Below, piece by piece: positions 10,303-21,058 of a stretch of DNA of 64,000 bases. The position numbers and the translations under genes are program-made. The stretch's first letter is position 1. Each line of letters opens with the position of its first letter. The DNA is from Sabellastarte sp. h YS-2021 (Eukaryota > Annelida > Polychaeta > Sabellida > Sabellidae): the NCBI GenBank assembly GCA_964017235.1, contig OZ024936.1:92912537-92976536 (forward strand). Direction: 5' to 3'. Below the pieces are notes generated by a model that did no database searches, was not told the DNA's origin, and was given only the letters and a program-made list of their open reading frames with translations.

Positions 10303-12704
10303 ATGTGTCATATTCTGATGTACTCAAGAAGCCTCAGCCTGCTGAGGTTAGTAAACAGAGTAGTAACGGGATTGTTCAATGTTTTGATAAGAACTCAAAC
10401 CGTGGCAAAATTGCCAAGGGCAAAAATGCAAAGCTTTATGACTTTAGTATTCAAACGTGAAGCATTAAAAGATCAATGTGTGTCACACATGTGTCGTGAT
10501 ATGAATAACAATGTAAAGAATGAATCAAAACAAGAAATCAAGGTTGATCAGTTTGTTAATGCTAATCCTTATAGTATTTTAGCTGATGTTGATTTCAGTG
10601 TTGTCAATGCTTGTCAACTTGTCAATGTAAACAATGTTGTGCGTCAATCTGATGGCGAAAAATGTCACAAAGCGTTTGTACTCATGAAAAATGGTAGAAA
10701 CCTCACTAAAGGTAAGAAGAATCAGTCTACTGTTTCAAAAATAAAGTACCCGTCCACTAAGGGAGACAAGGGAAGTAGCTGTCCTTCAAAAATTGGGGTT
10801 TCGCATAACACTGCCATTTCAACACATGCAGAGTGTCAGACTGAGAGTAATGCTGTCAAAACTTACAACAGGGATGTATCAACAATACATTTGGTTGATA
10901 GTGACAAATATGAATTGGAAATTCAAACAAAACTTAAAAAATCAAAAATTCAGGTAGCAAAAGGGGCTCTTGAAAATGAAAAGTGCATGCAACAAAATAA
11001 ACCACTATTCGCCTTCATACCCATCTATGGGCTGAAAAGAGTTTATGATACAGTAAGTAACTCTGTGTGCACAGATATCTTAAAACCTCACAATAGATTG
11101 CGACAAGATGGTAGACATAACTATGTTGGTCTGCAAGTACCAGTTGTGTCGAAATTAAATTATGAAAAATGGGCCCAGTACCTAACTACTTATTGGGACT
11201 GGCAGTTGCCTCTCCTCATTAAGTATGGTTTTCCTCTCGATTTTGATCGTACTTCTGATACAAATTGTGAGAAAATCAACCATAAAAGTGCTACTGAGTA
11301 TCCTGAACATATGACAGCACATTTGCAGGAAGAATTAAATAATAAAGCCATTTTAGGCCCATTTAAAAACCCACCCATTGAAAATCTTCATGTCAGCCCC
11401 TTAATGACTCGGGATATGACTAGTTCAGCAAATAGACGGGTCATAATTGACCTTAGCTGGCCTCTGGGACATTCTGTGAACTCAGGGGTGGGAGGAGACT
11501 GTTATCTGGGTACTGAATCCGTTCTTACTTACCCCTCCATTGACAACATCACTAATGAAGTATTGAAATTGTGTAAGGGGTGTGAAATTTTCAAAATAGA
11601 CATAAGTAGGGTTTTTCGCCATGTTCCAATTGACCCTGGGGACTTAGATTTGCTAGGCTTATACTGGGAAGACTACTTCCTCGACCAATCGCTGCCATTT
11701 GGGTTCAAACATGGGTCTTCCATCTTTCAGAGAATGTCAGACACAGTACGCTTCATTATGACACAGGAGGGCCACAGTATATGGAACTATATTGATGATT
11801 TTTGGTGTGTGTCCTTGCCTTCAAAAATAGACAAAACATTCACCAGATTACAAGAATTATTGGCAGAATTAGGTCTATCTGTTAGTGCCAAAAAGTTGGT
11901 CCCTCCTAGTACCAGGGTTATGTGCCTAGGTATCCAGGTAGACACTAAAAATTTATCAATATCCATACCTATTGAAAAATTGCAAGTCATTAAATGTATC
12001 TGTAAAAATTGGGTTCAAAAAACTGTTTGTAGCAAAAGGGAACTGCAATCCCTCCTAGGTTCACTTCTGTATGATGCAAAATGTGTAAAGTATGCTAGGT
12101 ACTTTCTGAATAGAATGCTTACTTTATTGCGAGAAAATAATCAGGAAAGGCGAATTTCCATTACTGAAGAATTTAGAAGTGACCTTAATTGGTTTAATAA
12201 ATTATTGTCAGTTTACAATGGTGTGTCATTTTTTAACTATGCTCCTGCTAAATCTGTACATCTTGATGCCTGTCCCTCGGGTCTGGGGGCTATTTTTGAT
12301 GGCAGAGTGTATGCCATGCCCCTCCCTAACAGTTGCGGGATGTTAATATAGCATATACTGAGATGATCAACATTTTAGTGGCCCTAAAAGTTTGGCATAT
12401 CCAATGGGCTGGTCTTAAAGTCCGAATACAGTGTGATAACTTAGCAGTTGTCTCAGTGTTCAATACTGGTGGAACACGTGATAGAGTCATGGCAAAGTAT
12501 GCAAGAAATATTTTTCTGTGGCTTAGTGCCTTTAATATCGATATTCAGGTAGTCCACATTCCAGGGAAGATGAATCCAGTGGTGGACCTGCTGTCTAGAT
12601 GGCATAACACTGCTGATAATGTTTCTAAATTGCAGGCTTTGATTCACCCTGTGACTTGGATCCACACTTCTGTGGATTTACTGTATTCTGATGAGAATAT
12701 TTAG
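10303..12704 (+). pseudogene. RT-RNase H polyprotein, DIRS copy 1 (one frameshift)
   Basis: The first frame (10303-12351) has a poorly conserved N-terminal third. The reverse transcriptase follows: HLQEELNNKAILGPF, RRVIIDLSWPLGHSVN, motif A KIDISRVFRHVPIDP, motif B LPFGFKHGSSIFQRMSD, motif C NYIDDFWCV with the YIDD aspartates, and VMCLGIQVD. RNase H begins at HLDACPSGLGAIFDGRVYAM. The frame is lost at about 12335-12350 and resumes in 12333-12704 with YTEMINILVALKVW, IQCDNLAVVSVF and VVHIPGKMNPVVDLLSRW. The polymerase is otherwise complete, so the single shift within RNase H is the main visible lesion. The YR gene follows 25 bp after its stop. Confidence 0.85.
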
Positions 12705-12711
12705 AATTTTT

Positions 12712-12728
12712 TTCATTATGTATTGTAG
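12712..12728 (+). other. 3' splice-acceptor-like site before YR, DIRS copy 1
   Basis: The sequence ttcattatgtattgtag is T-rich and ends in AG immediately before the YR frame. The same arrangement occurs in the other three copies. It has a few non-pyrimidine interruptions. Confidence 0.4.
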
Positions 12729-13704
12729 GTGCATTGCCACTCGAACGTCACCTGTCACAGCTGGCAACATCCAGGCTTCCTCATGCATTTTCACAGTCTA
12801 CACAGAGAGCTTATGCGTTACTCTTCAGAACCTTCCTGGCATTTGTGGCTTTTATGTCCTGGGACATTTATCAGGTGACAACCTTAAGATTGCTTTGTTT
12901 CTTGGAGTGTTTACAGTATAACAAAGTCAAACAGCCACAAATGTCCAATTACCTCTCTGCAATTAAGACAAAATTCCTAATTTTTGGCCTGGATGTTGCT
13001 TGCTTCTCAGATCATCGCTTAAGATACTACCAAAAAGCTGTGAAAATGCACTCTCCACTTAATGTTAAATTGAAGAGTATCATTGACATACCCCTCTTAA
13101 AAAGAATTGTGTATCAATGTGATTTCACTTACATGGGCCAAATTTTCAAGGCTCTGTATTTACTCAGTTTCTATTCGTTTCTGCGTTTATCAAACCTGGT
13201 GCCTCATACTGTTGCACAGTTTTCACCATTAAACACCTAGCCAGAGGGAATGTCATACTGAGACCAGACAAAATTGGTGTCATATTAAAATGGTCTAAAA
13301 CAATGCAAACTAATAATCAAATTAAATTGATAACGGTACCCAGAATATCTAATTCCAGCATCTGTCCTGTTGTTGCTTTCAAGAACTTGTTGGACCTCAC
13401 CCCCAGGGGTGCAAATCTTCCACTGTTTCAGTTTTCAGTTTCAGACTTGGCTCCCTCTTACTGACAATAGGGTCAGGAGACATTTTGCTATGATCCTAGC
13501 CAAATTACACTTAAATCAATCTGGATTTACCTTCCACACATTCTGATGTTCGGGTGCTACTTTTGCCTTTAACAATGATGTAGCTTTCCAAAATATCCAG
13601 AAACATGGCACCTGGACTTCGGACTGTGTGTGGAGGTACATCACTGATTCAGCAGATGCTGGTGACCAAGTTGCAAATATGTTTAGGGCTAAATTGTCTG
13701 CTTA
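12729..13704 (+). pseudogene. Tyrosine recombinase, DIRS copy 1, inactivated
   Basis: The N-terminal half is open (12734-13240) and includes the SAM-like region (FSQSTQRAYALLFRTFLAFV) and the first catalytic Arg in FYSFLRLSNLVP. The frame then shifts: GVILKWSKTMQ and ICPVVAFKNLL are in another frame. In the HxxR box the text reads HTF, then a TGA stop, then CSGATFAF. Copies 2 and 3 have Arg at that place, so a CGA-to-TGA change fits. The terminal HGTWTSDCVWRYI box keeps His, Trp and Tyr. Several additional stops follow the frameshift. YR would join the circular DNA copy to the chromosome. Confidence 0.75.
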
Positions 13705-13725
13705 ACTACTAATACTGTTGGGGTT

Positions 13726-14126
13726 TGGGTAAAAATGTACTCTTTCATAATTTTAGTTGTATGCCCTCATGTAGGGCTTGAGTACACTTTAATTCATCAT
13801 TAGTTAGGGTCACCTTCCATAAGGCACTCTCTTATTATCTTCAAAATTGTCATTTTACCTTCAAAACCTAACCTTAACTTCCCTCCTTACTGTCTTTAAG
13901 GTAGTCGAAAATTGTGCCTCAGGTAAGGTGACCCTATGTTCATACCCTATGGTTTGTAAATACAACTAGTCTAGAATGTATTATTAATGAATTAATGAAT
14001 TAATAAATTTATAACCGCAATGCTGTATTGACCTTGTTGTTACCCCTAGGTCATATCATTAGCAATTAACCAAACTGACCTTGGCTACAAGGATAACTGG
14101 TTGACTTACTGGGACTCGAGGAACTG
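13726..14126 (+). repeat. Split direct repeat B1 of DIRS copy 1
   Basis: About 400 bp, matching 15877-16276 almost throughout. The clearest difference is a short replaced segment near 13941-13955. It contains the inverted pair agggtcacctt (13806-13816) / aaggtgaccct (13925-13935), which is also kept in B2. Confidence 0.85.
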
Positions 14127-15876
14127 TGGGGATATGACCAGACTATGGCCATAGCCTTCAGTTCTGGTACCAGTCTAGAATGTTGCATTGTGGTAATTAA
14201 TGGTTCAGTGATTTCGACTATAAAAGCCAACTTCTATTTGAATTTCGCGCCACACTCTTTTATTCGAACAATACACATCAAAATTTTGAACCCACCCTTA
14301 TGTTATAATCCACTCCCATACATGTAAGTAAATGAATATGGTACTCAGTTGTATTTACTGTATTTGCAGGTGTCACAATACACTACACAGCAGAACAGCT
14401 TGGTTGGAGCAAGGCCATGCTGCTGCTACCAGAGCAAAGCTTGCTGTCAGGATGTGTTTCCATCTGAGTGCTTAAGCTTTGAAAGCTTAAATGTAAACAG
14501 TGCTTGGCTCATGTCCACCATTTTAATGGTCAGTTGAATAGCTCTAACGTTACTGGCTCTGAGTCTAAGGTTGGGATGGACTAGGGGCTGTATTGGTCAG
14601 TTCCTTTAAGGCGGCTCTGAGTCTTTGAAAAGGAGTTTATTAGGTAGCAGAAGCAGTTGGGGTTCCACCCCTTTGTAAGCTATTCAAGTTTTGAATGGAT
14701 TTATGTCGAAATTTTCCACAGTATAGTGGTCTGAAAGTACATTTGGTAACATCACCATTATTATGCCATGTATTAAATTGGGCTTGCTCAACCAAGAAGT
14801 ATGTATTGTTCATTATAGTAGTAACATTAATGTGGCTTGTATTAGTATGTTATTGATGATGCTAGTTGATTTACAACCTAGCAAGATCCAATTGCATTTT
14901 AAGACTGATGGAATATCTGTCATTGCTATCATGCTGTTATGCTCAATGGTGTGTTTTAGTTATCACTCATGTAATGATCAGTGGGATTAAAGTGTACATA
15001 CTGTAGTGAAAGGAGAGTATTATGCGTCTGGTTTAGGCTGTCCACCAGCCGCGTAGTTGTATGTTTGCTGTACGCGCAATGGTCGTCCGTATCAGAGTGT
15101 ATACTTGAATGAGGTAGTGCCCTGTTGGGGTTGGTATATCATGATCTAGTCAAGGGTGTTGTATGTAATGGACTAGTTCTGTTTGCCACTTTTGGTGATC
15201 GTGATAGTCGGCGTGTCCTGAAAGGACTTCTAGTCAATAAAGAAATTTATACAGTTTTAAATCACGGTTAATTTAGAATAATTTTATTCAGGTCATGAGA
15301 TTGTAGTAACACTTATTCAAGCTATCAATTAGTAATTTTGTCTTAAATTACCAGTTAGTAGCATTTCCCACAGCGACTTTATCAATGGGCCATTGTAATT
15401 TAGTTGGTAGAATAATCATGAGTTGAACTGTGTTTTCAGCCATTACTGTCAATGTGAGTTATAATCATGGCTGATTCATTTTACTTTTGTAATACTTATT
15501 AGTAATTAGTGGTAGTCATCGGAAAGGGCTGGACCAGTCCATCACTCCAAAGTAGTTGGTTAAAGAATTATGGCATGCAATTAATTTGTGCCTTAGTGAT
15601 GCTAGACTAATGTATGCTTATGGCTGCTTTATATTATAATCATTACTGTCGGTCTATTAATATCTAGTCATAAGGATTGTTATTGTGTTTTATCATTTAC
15701 GTATATGTTTTATCTATTTTATATCAACGTATAATATTACTTAATAATTGCTTTTCAATTACATTGGACGGATAGCTAATTGTACTTCACCTGAGTGCTT
15801 CATGTTGTGATTATATTGTAATTATCTATCTTTAGTCGTAGCATTATCTAAAAGTTGTATAAATATTACTTGTTGT
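14127..15876 (+). other. A2 repeat start and non-coding spacer of DIRS copy 1
   Basis: The first 35 bases match A1 (9361-9395). The rest is AT-rich, with no reading frame I can assign; the open frames at 14145, 14349 and 14763 show no motif. By the split-repeat model this should represent the original long 5' end that A1 has lost. Confidence 0.55.
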
Positions 15877-16276
15877 TGGGTGAAAGTGTACTCTTTCATA
15901 ATTTTAGTTGTATGCCCTCATGTAGGGCTTGAGTACACTTTAATTCATCATTAGTTAGGGTCACCTTCCATAAGGCACTCTCTTATTATCTTCAAAATTG
16001 TCACTTTACCTTCAAAACCTAACCTTAACTTCCCTCCTTACTGTCTTTAAGGTAGTCGAAAATTGTGCCTCAGGTAAGGTGACCCTATGTTCACTTAAAC
16101 ATTTGCTGGGTTTGTAAATACAACTAGTCTACAATGTATTATTAATGAATTAATCAATTTATAACCGCAATGCTGTCTTGATCTTGTTGTTACCCCTAGG
16201 TCATATCATTAGCAAGTAACCAAAATGACCTTGGCTACAAGGATAACTGGTTGACTTACTGGGACTCAAGGAACTG
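15877..16276 (+). repeat. Split direct repeat B2 of DIRS copy 1 with nested inverted repeats
   Basis: This is the 3' end of the element. Its first 65 bp form a nested palindrome: aaagtgtactc (15883-15893) pairs with gagtacacttt (15931-15941), enclosing gccct/agggc (15914-15918/15924-15928) with a 5-base loop. A wider pair, agggtcacctt (15957-15967) / aaggtgaccct (16076-16086), encloses a further aggcac/gtgcct pair. Such structures could be recombinase or replication signals. Confidence 0.8.
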
Positions 16277-17940
16277 TTTCCCAACAAAAATGTCAACATA
16301 AAGACGTAAACTTGAGAAAGTTTATAAAAGAACTACAATTAACCACCGCTAAATGAAAGAGTTGTGGAAAAGTTAGAAGATAACCCTAACATAAATAAGC
16401 AAAGCTTTAAGACTTATGAAGAATAAAAAATAGACAAAAGACAATAGGTATAGGCAGTTTCCCAGTAGAATTTTATAATACTTTTTTAGATAAAACTTAA
16501 ATATATTATATTACATGCATTAAATGAAGGTTGCGATAAAGGCGTACTCTCTACAACATTAACCCTATTCATACCGTGGGGGGTCTATTGTGTCTAAGAT
16601 TATTAATTTATGGAAGAAAATAATTTTATCTACAATAGGAAAAATAACAGATTTAAAAACTATTACTGTATCAAAATTTATCCATCCATTTCAATTGCTA
16701 CCACCTCCCCCACACAGTCAAATCACAAAAATCATGTTTAGCTTTATATGGGATGGAAAACCGTCCCATACAAAAATCAGTAGAACTAAACTAGTACAAA
16801 ATAAAGAACATGACCTTTTGGAAATGATAGACTTAGTGAGTTTTATAAAAGGGCTGTAAATAAATTGGATCAGAAGACTCCTAGATGACCACAATCCCAT
16901 GTGGTAAAAGGCCAACACATATTTTATCCCTTCCACAGAGAAACTGTTATGCTTTGGATCTCTATGGGCAAAAAAATAGTAAATCAAGCTAAAATTCATT
17001 CTGGAGTGGAGTTTTAAACCCATGGGTTGAATACTTAAATAAGAGCAATTTAAATATGTTACCAGAGGAGACAGGAGGCAGTTTCTTTATGGCTCAACCT
17101 AAACATTTCTAAACATGAACTTTTCCTTTCAAATTGGTGGAAAAAAGGAGTATCTTTTGTATCAGACATCATAAACCACAATGGAGGTTTGATGTCAAAA
17201 ACTGAAATAGAGTCAACTTATCACATTAAAACAAACTTTTTAGAATTCATGAGAGTTCATACATGTGTTAAAACTTACGTGGGGAATGGCCCTATGGACA
17301 GATTCAAAAGGTAAAAAGGAAATTTTGCATGGTGCCAACAAATGAAGATAAAGACCAAAATAAAAATCTGTCAAAAACATGGGATCAAAAACTAAATATG
17401 ACGATAACGGAGAAGGAATGGCCAAAAATTGTCAAAATATGCTTTAACACAATAAAGGATGGCTTCAACATCAAATCATACATAGGACTCTAGGAACTTT
17501 GTCATTAAGTAAAATATGGGCAAATGTGATAGCAATACATTTAGACTCTGCCAACAATCAGAAGAAAGTACAGAGCACCTTCTTATTACATGTACACATG
17601 AAAATAAACTAAGGGAGCATATATATGGGAGCTCTAATAACCAAAAAAGAAGTTATTAGCCTAAAAACCAAAACACATATTATCGGTAGAATGGAATAGT
17701 AAAGAATTTTCACACAATATCCCTTATTTAATCACAAAGCATTACATTTTTGACTCCACAAAGAAAAAGAAAAGTCCTAACTTTCTGGGGCTGCAACTAC
17801 ATTTCAAAACTATTTATAATGAACAACAGTTCTTGTCTAAAATAACACTCAAGGAACAATATTTCGAAGGACAATGGCAGATAATCAAGTGATACATAAC
17901 CAACAAATATATATGATAAGGCAACAATAAGAAAGTAATA
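16277..17940 (+). pseudogene. LINE ORF2 3' part: RT edge and C-terminal extension
   Basis: The LINE text resumes straight after B2. It has FIKELQLTT, then GSFPVEFYNTF (start of the RT fingers), then a jump over most of the RT core. The best frame, 16590-16859, reads SKIINLWKKIILSTIGKITD, SKFIHPFQLLPPPP and SFIWDGKPSHTKISRTKLVQ. This is the conserved block downstream of the RT in L1/Tx1-type LINEs. Further on come WIRRLLDDHNPMW and ESTEHLLITCTHEN, the usual end of ORF2. Many stops are present. The 3' end near 17940 is A-rich but has no long poly-A. Confidence 0.7.
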
Positions 17941-18000
17941 ATATTGCATCAACCCCAAGATAGATATATGTATATGTGTATAAGAGAGATAGATGTGTGA

Positions 18001-18245
18001 AAAAGCTTCCTACACCTTACAGTTTCTGAGATATGGCCCGGACAAGATTTTATAGGTCAAGGTCAATATTGCAAGGTCAAAGTTCCAATCAAGGTAACAT
18101 CATGATGCAGCACACCTACAACCCTCAGCCAATGTTGTTGCCAGGTAACAACTTCCTACATCTTACGGTTTTCCTAGACATAGCCCGAACATGATTTTAT
18201 AGGTCAAGGTCACTACGGCAAGGACAAATGTCAAATCAAGGTCAC
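18001..18245. repeat. Minisatellite, period about 144 bp (left array)
   Basis: Nearly two units, each starting like cttcctacaccttacagttt and containing ttataggtcaaggtcac. Related units occur at 38195-38520. The last unit overlaps the C-terminal codons of the minus-strand frame at 18163-19080. Confidence 0.75.
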
Positions 18246-19080
18246 ATGGGGAATTGGGTCCAGTGGCAGGTTGAATGGCTTGTTGTAGTTGTTGGAACGC
18301 ATGAAGTAATTGCGCACCATGACCAAGGAGTTGTACAGGGGGAGGTCCAAAGGAAGTTGAGGGTGCCAAATTTGAGGTCGAAGGTTCTGGTGGTGGTGGG
18401 TTCTCTGGTTCAGTTGGTGACCCCACATGTTCAAGAGGAGGAAGCAGTGAGTGCACATTCAAATCTTCACTGTCATCCTCCGATTCGTCACTCATTAGTG
18501 ACCAATTGTCCTCATTTATGTCCGAGAGGTCGTGCCAATTTACAAGCTCCGGAACTCTTAGTCCATACCTTATTATGGCTGGTATTGTCCAGGTGCTTGG
18601 GTCAAAATTGTGAACCGGTGGTAGGTCATTGGGACCACCGATCAGAGGCATGAGATCATTGAAGTCAAACACCCAATTTAATAACATGCCAAAAGTTCCA
18701 TTCCAAAATTGACTCCACCCATTGTATGCAAAATTTTGGGCATCCCTTTCACTAACAGAGTTTAACGAGTTGCCATGTAGATACTGGATTGGTGCCATTG
18801 AAAATTCACCACATGAAATCAGGGTCAAAATGTTAGGTGGAGTGTGTTGTGGCCTTATGCGAACAATTGGCACAATTTCATATTCAGGGAGAGGTGCTAG
18901 TATCTCGCATTCCTCAGATCTGTGATAGTCAAAACTTTGTTGTACAAAGGAGAATACCTTTAGTACAGAAAAACCGGCCAATACAAAAGCCTGGGGCCTG
19001 GTCAGATGTTGAAGTGTTCCCCAATTTTGGTTTTTGTGGGACCTGATGCCTTTGCTATTGAGGACATTGTTTGATGCCAT
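18163..19080 (-). CDS. Unrecognised 305-aa protein downstream of env
   Basis: An open frame with no family I recognise. The N-terminal two thirds look globular, with aromatic-rich segments (FAYNGWSQFWNGTFGMLLNW). An acidic patch (SDESEDDSEDL) follows, then a Pro/Ser-rich stretch (ENPPPPEPSTSNLAPSTSFG) and a Gln-rich helix (LLHAFQQLQQAIQPA). The last ~27 residues (from CDLDLTF) are encoded by the adjacent ~144-bp minisatellite, so the original stop has probably been lost and the real protein is shorter. The ATG is preceded on its own strand by an A-rich tract (19081-19111). It is the last of a same-strand series pol - env - ORF - this ORF, so it may be an accessory gene of the env-bearing element. 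Confidence 0.5.
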   Translation of the reverse strand: MASNNVLNSKGIRSHKNQNWGTLQHLTRPQAFVLAGFSVLKVFSFVQQSFDYHRSEECEILAPLPEYEIVPIVRIRPQHTPPNILTLISCGEFSMAPIQYLHGNSLNSVSERDAQNFAYNGWSQFWNGTFGMLLNWVFDFNDLMPLIGGPNDLPPVHNFDPSTWTIPAIIRYGLRVPELVNWHDLSDINEDNWSLMSDESEDDSEDLNVHSLLPPLEHVGSPTEPENPPPPEPSTSNLAPSTSFGPPPVQLLGHGAQLLHAFQQLQQAIQPATGPNSPCDLDLTFVLAVVTLTYKIMFGLCLGKP

Positions 19081-19414
19081 ATTTTTGGGGTTTTTTTTCT
19101 TTTTTTTTTTTGCTCAATCAAGATATATGTAAATATTCTCAGTTACATTCAATAAATAATTAATTTACCAATAATTTACGTTCACTAAGAAATTAACTTT
19201 TTATCTAATTAAACTATTTTTCACAATGGGAGTACTGAATTTTGCAAATAAATAAGCGTTTAGTCGCCTCTTACGACATGCAGCTTTTACAGTGTGTCTA
19301 TTCTTTTTAATTCCCGGATCACACGCGAGAAAAGAAATATTTATCAGGAGATAAATGGTATGGATAAATTTAGTTGTTTAGTTTTCTACTATATAAATAT
19401 ATTAACACAGGAAT
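19081..19414. other. A-rich tract and AT-rich spacer between two minus-strand ORFs
   Basis: On the minus strand, 19081-19111 is almost all A, with a G in the middle and cccc near the ATG of the downstream frame. It could be a polypurine tract, a leader or chance. The rest is AT-rich and non-coding. Confidence 0.35.
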
Positions 19415-20131
19415 TTAACTATCTACTGCAGTCATTTGTTGATATTTTGTTGGGCGTATGATTTCAGAACGTGTGAATGGTTGAGTACATTTTATACACC
19501 GTCCCCCATGCACCATATTGGCCCAGTGCTTGAAGGCGCGCTCACTGGATCGTGTTGCTCGACAAAAGTCAAAGGGTCGAGGCTTTCGGCTCTTACTTTG
19601 TGAAAGATCCAATGATGGCATGCGTACATTCCGAAGGTTAAAATTGTGTAAATGTATTTGAATTGCAGTGTCCTCAGGCATAAAAAATGAGTGCACAAAC
19701 GTGAATTTTGCCCAAGTTGAAGTGTCCAGGTTTGGTAGAAATCTCACGAAATATGTTTCCGGGAATTTAGGGCACTGGAGGTAGGCGAAGGCTCTTAAGA
19801 GATCCACTGGATCACTTTCTGTCACATTTAATAGCTCTGGAATGCTGCCAAGGTAACATATTGCAGTTTCAAAAGCACTTAAGGAAATGTGCATAAAAAA
19901 TGACTCATGGCGTGCAGATTGGGGTATTTCAAAATTTCCCACTGGTGATTGTATGTTGATGAAATTTAGAGAGCCACGGGGTAGTAAAAGTTGGTTGAGA
20001 TCGTGTAGCCACTGTGCTAAACCACTATGCTGTATCATACTCTGTACACTTATCGGGTATGTTTGATTTTGAACTATGATGAGTGCTTGATCTGTTCCTA
20101 TGGGGCTTTCGCTGACCTGGGCATGCTGCAC
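19415..20131 (-). CDS. Unrecognised 238-aa protein downstream of env
   Basis: An open frame with no family I can name. Visible features: a hydrophobic/aromatic core (SARHESFFMHISLSAFETAI and CYLGSIPELLNV), a helix-like DPVDLLRAFAYLQCPKFPET, and a basic C-terminus (SQSKSRKPRPFDFCRATRSS) followed by a CIKC pair. The middle part, with SAFETAICYL then DLLRAFAYL, faintly recalls a BTB/POZ layout, but I would not assign it. It lies between the env tail (20417) and the 18163-19080 frame, all on one strand. It has no internal stop although env is broken, which may mean it decayed more slowly or was simply luckier. Confidence 0.5.
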   Translation of the reverse strand: MQHAQVSESPIGTDQALIIVQNQTYPISVQSMIQHSGLAQWLHDLNQLLLPRGSLNFINIQSPVGNFEIPQSARHESFFMHISLSAFETAICYLGSIPELLNVTESDPVDLLRAFAYLQCPKFPETYFVRFLPNLDTSTWAKFTFVHSFFMPEDTAIQIHLHNFNLRNVRMPSLDLSQSKSRKPRPFDFCRATRSSERAFKHWANMVHGGRCIKCTQPFTRSEIIRPTKYQQMTAVDS

Positions 20132-20416
20132 CCACCACTCATTAAACTAGGGTTGTGAGTGTTCTGTTGGATTGGAACACTGGTATTGTGGTATAGGTGT
20201 GGAGGAATGCCAAAAGTCATCACCTAGTCTTGCTGAGTCTCTGGGGTACATTAACATTATTCCCTTGTGTGTTTGTTTGCCTTTCTTACCGGCTGAGTAA
20301 ACTGATGGTAGTGTGAGACTCCTTGTTAATGGGTTTTGTACCTTTGACAGTGGGGCTGTTGGAGGTTGGTTTGGCCAACAGGTGGTATTATTGGTGGACA
20401 GAAATAGAGTCCATCT

Positions 20417-21058
20417 CTACCCAGTAAAAGTAATGGGGGGATTCATAGAAATCTTATGGATTTTCTTAGCAGTTCCATATCCTACATAGGAATAATTTTT
20501 CAAAGGCAACTGTCCATGTTCGTAAGTGAGGGTTGATGGTTGTGAGTACACAATGTGTGCTTTGTACAGGATACCCAGGATAATTGTTGTAACATAAATT
20601 CTTGTTATTTTTAATTGTTTCAGTGTTGGTAAGGCTGGTGTGAAAATAGGCAGCTTTTGTAAGTACAGATAGATTAAACTGGCAGAGGATGTCATACTTA
20701 AGATAACTTGAAATTTGGGGGTTTTGTGGGGATAAGGACTCAGGTTCAAACAATTGAATTTATTGCATATACTCTTGAAACATGGAGAGAAGGTTTTTCT
20801 GCAGGTGATAAGGAGGAGTCCTAAAATTGAGATTGCTGTGACCAGTACAAAGTGGTGGTAGTAATTGTTAACTAGATCATATATCATTTGGTCCGGGCTT
20901 GAAGATGTAGTTTGTTGTATTTCAGGTGTGAATGGGATGATTTTGAGAGCATTAGTCTTCGGTAGATTAACCATAGCCAGTGCTGTAACTATGGTGCGAT
21001 ATTTGCTGCATAAATAAAATAAGGCTAGGATGATCAACAATACTGAACCACATAACAC
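20417..21058 (-). pseudogene. Env C-terminal part: membrane anchor and long tail
   Basis: This frame holds the end of the env gene. It starts with a strongly hydrophobic span (SVLLIILALFYLC), then a polar stretch, and a second span HHFVLVTAISILGLLLITC. Two weaker hydrophobic segments follow (VILSMTSSASLIYLYL and IYVTTIILGILY). It ends with a soluble tail of about 45 residues. It overlaps the preceding env frame by 25 bases in a different frame, so a frameshift near 21035-21060 separates the ectodomain from its anchor. A tail of about 200 residues with extra hydrophobic segments is long for this kind of glycoprotein. Confidence 0.6.

Larger units (their letters stand above)
9361..16276 (+). 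mobile_element. DIRS/Ngaro-type tyrosine-recombinase retrotransposon, copy 1
   Basis: The element holds, in order, a Gag remnant, RT/RNase H, a tyrosine recombinase and split direct repeats arranged A1 - genes - B1 A2 - spacer - B2. A1 begins tggggatatgacc at 9361. The same start recurs as A2 at 14127, directly after B1 (13726-14126). B2 (15877-16276) ends the element with the same ggaactg as B1. There is no target duplication, as expected for recombinase-mediated integration of a circle. No methyltransferase-like domain fits between RNase H and YR, which favours a Ngaro-like over a classical DIRS1-like element. All genes are broken. The 5' repeat is much shorter than A2 plus spacer would predict, so the 5' end probably suffered a deletion after about 9395. 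Confidence 0.8.
6389..17940 (+). mobile_element. L1/Tx1-like LINE, decayed, split by a DIRS-type insertion at 9361-16276
   Basis: Pieces in LINE order lie on one strand: an ORF1-like region with an IMPACT-like domain (6389-6886), an SGNH-hydrolase-like domain (7440-7997), an AP-endonuclease domain with linker (8355-9360), and the downstream RT edge and C-terminal extension (16277-17940). The two halves meet at a DIRS element whose own repeat boundaries define the insertion point precisely. Most of the RT core is deleted around 16510-16580. The stretch 6887-7439 between the first two domains has no readable motif. That the first two domains belong to this LINE is inferred from strand, order and spacing. 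Confidence 0.65.

Noticed and set aside
14763..14990. Possible extra gene between A2 and B2 of DIRS copy 1 (some Ngaro elements carry a hydrolase there)
   Set aside because: The short frames show no hydrolase or other motif; the region looks non-coding. The SGNH domain found at 7440-7997 lies outside the element.
18001..18245. LTR at the 3' end of the env block, paired with 38195-38520
   Set aside because: The similarity is a tandem ~144-bp repeat with several units, not a single long direct repeat, and it has no TG..CA ends, PBS or PPT.
18228..18653. 141-codon plus-strand frame
   Set aside because: It overlaps the longer minus-strand ORF and the minisatellite and has low-complexity composition; treated as a shadow.
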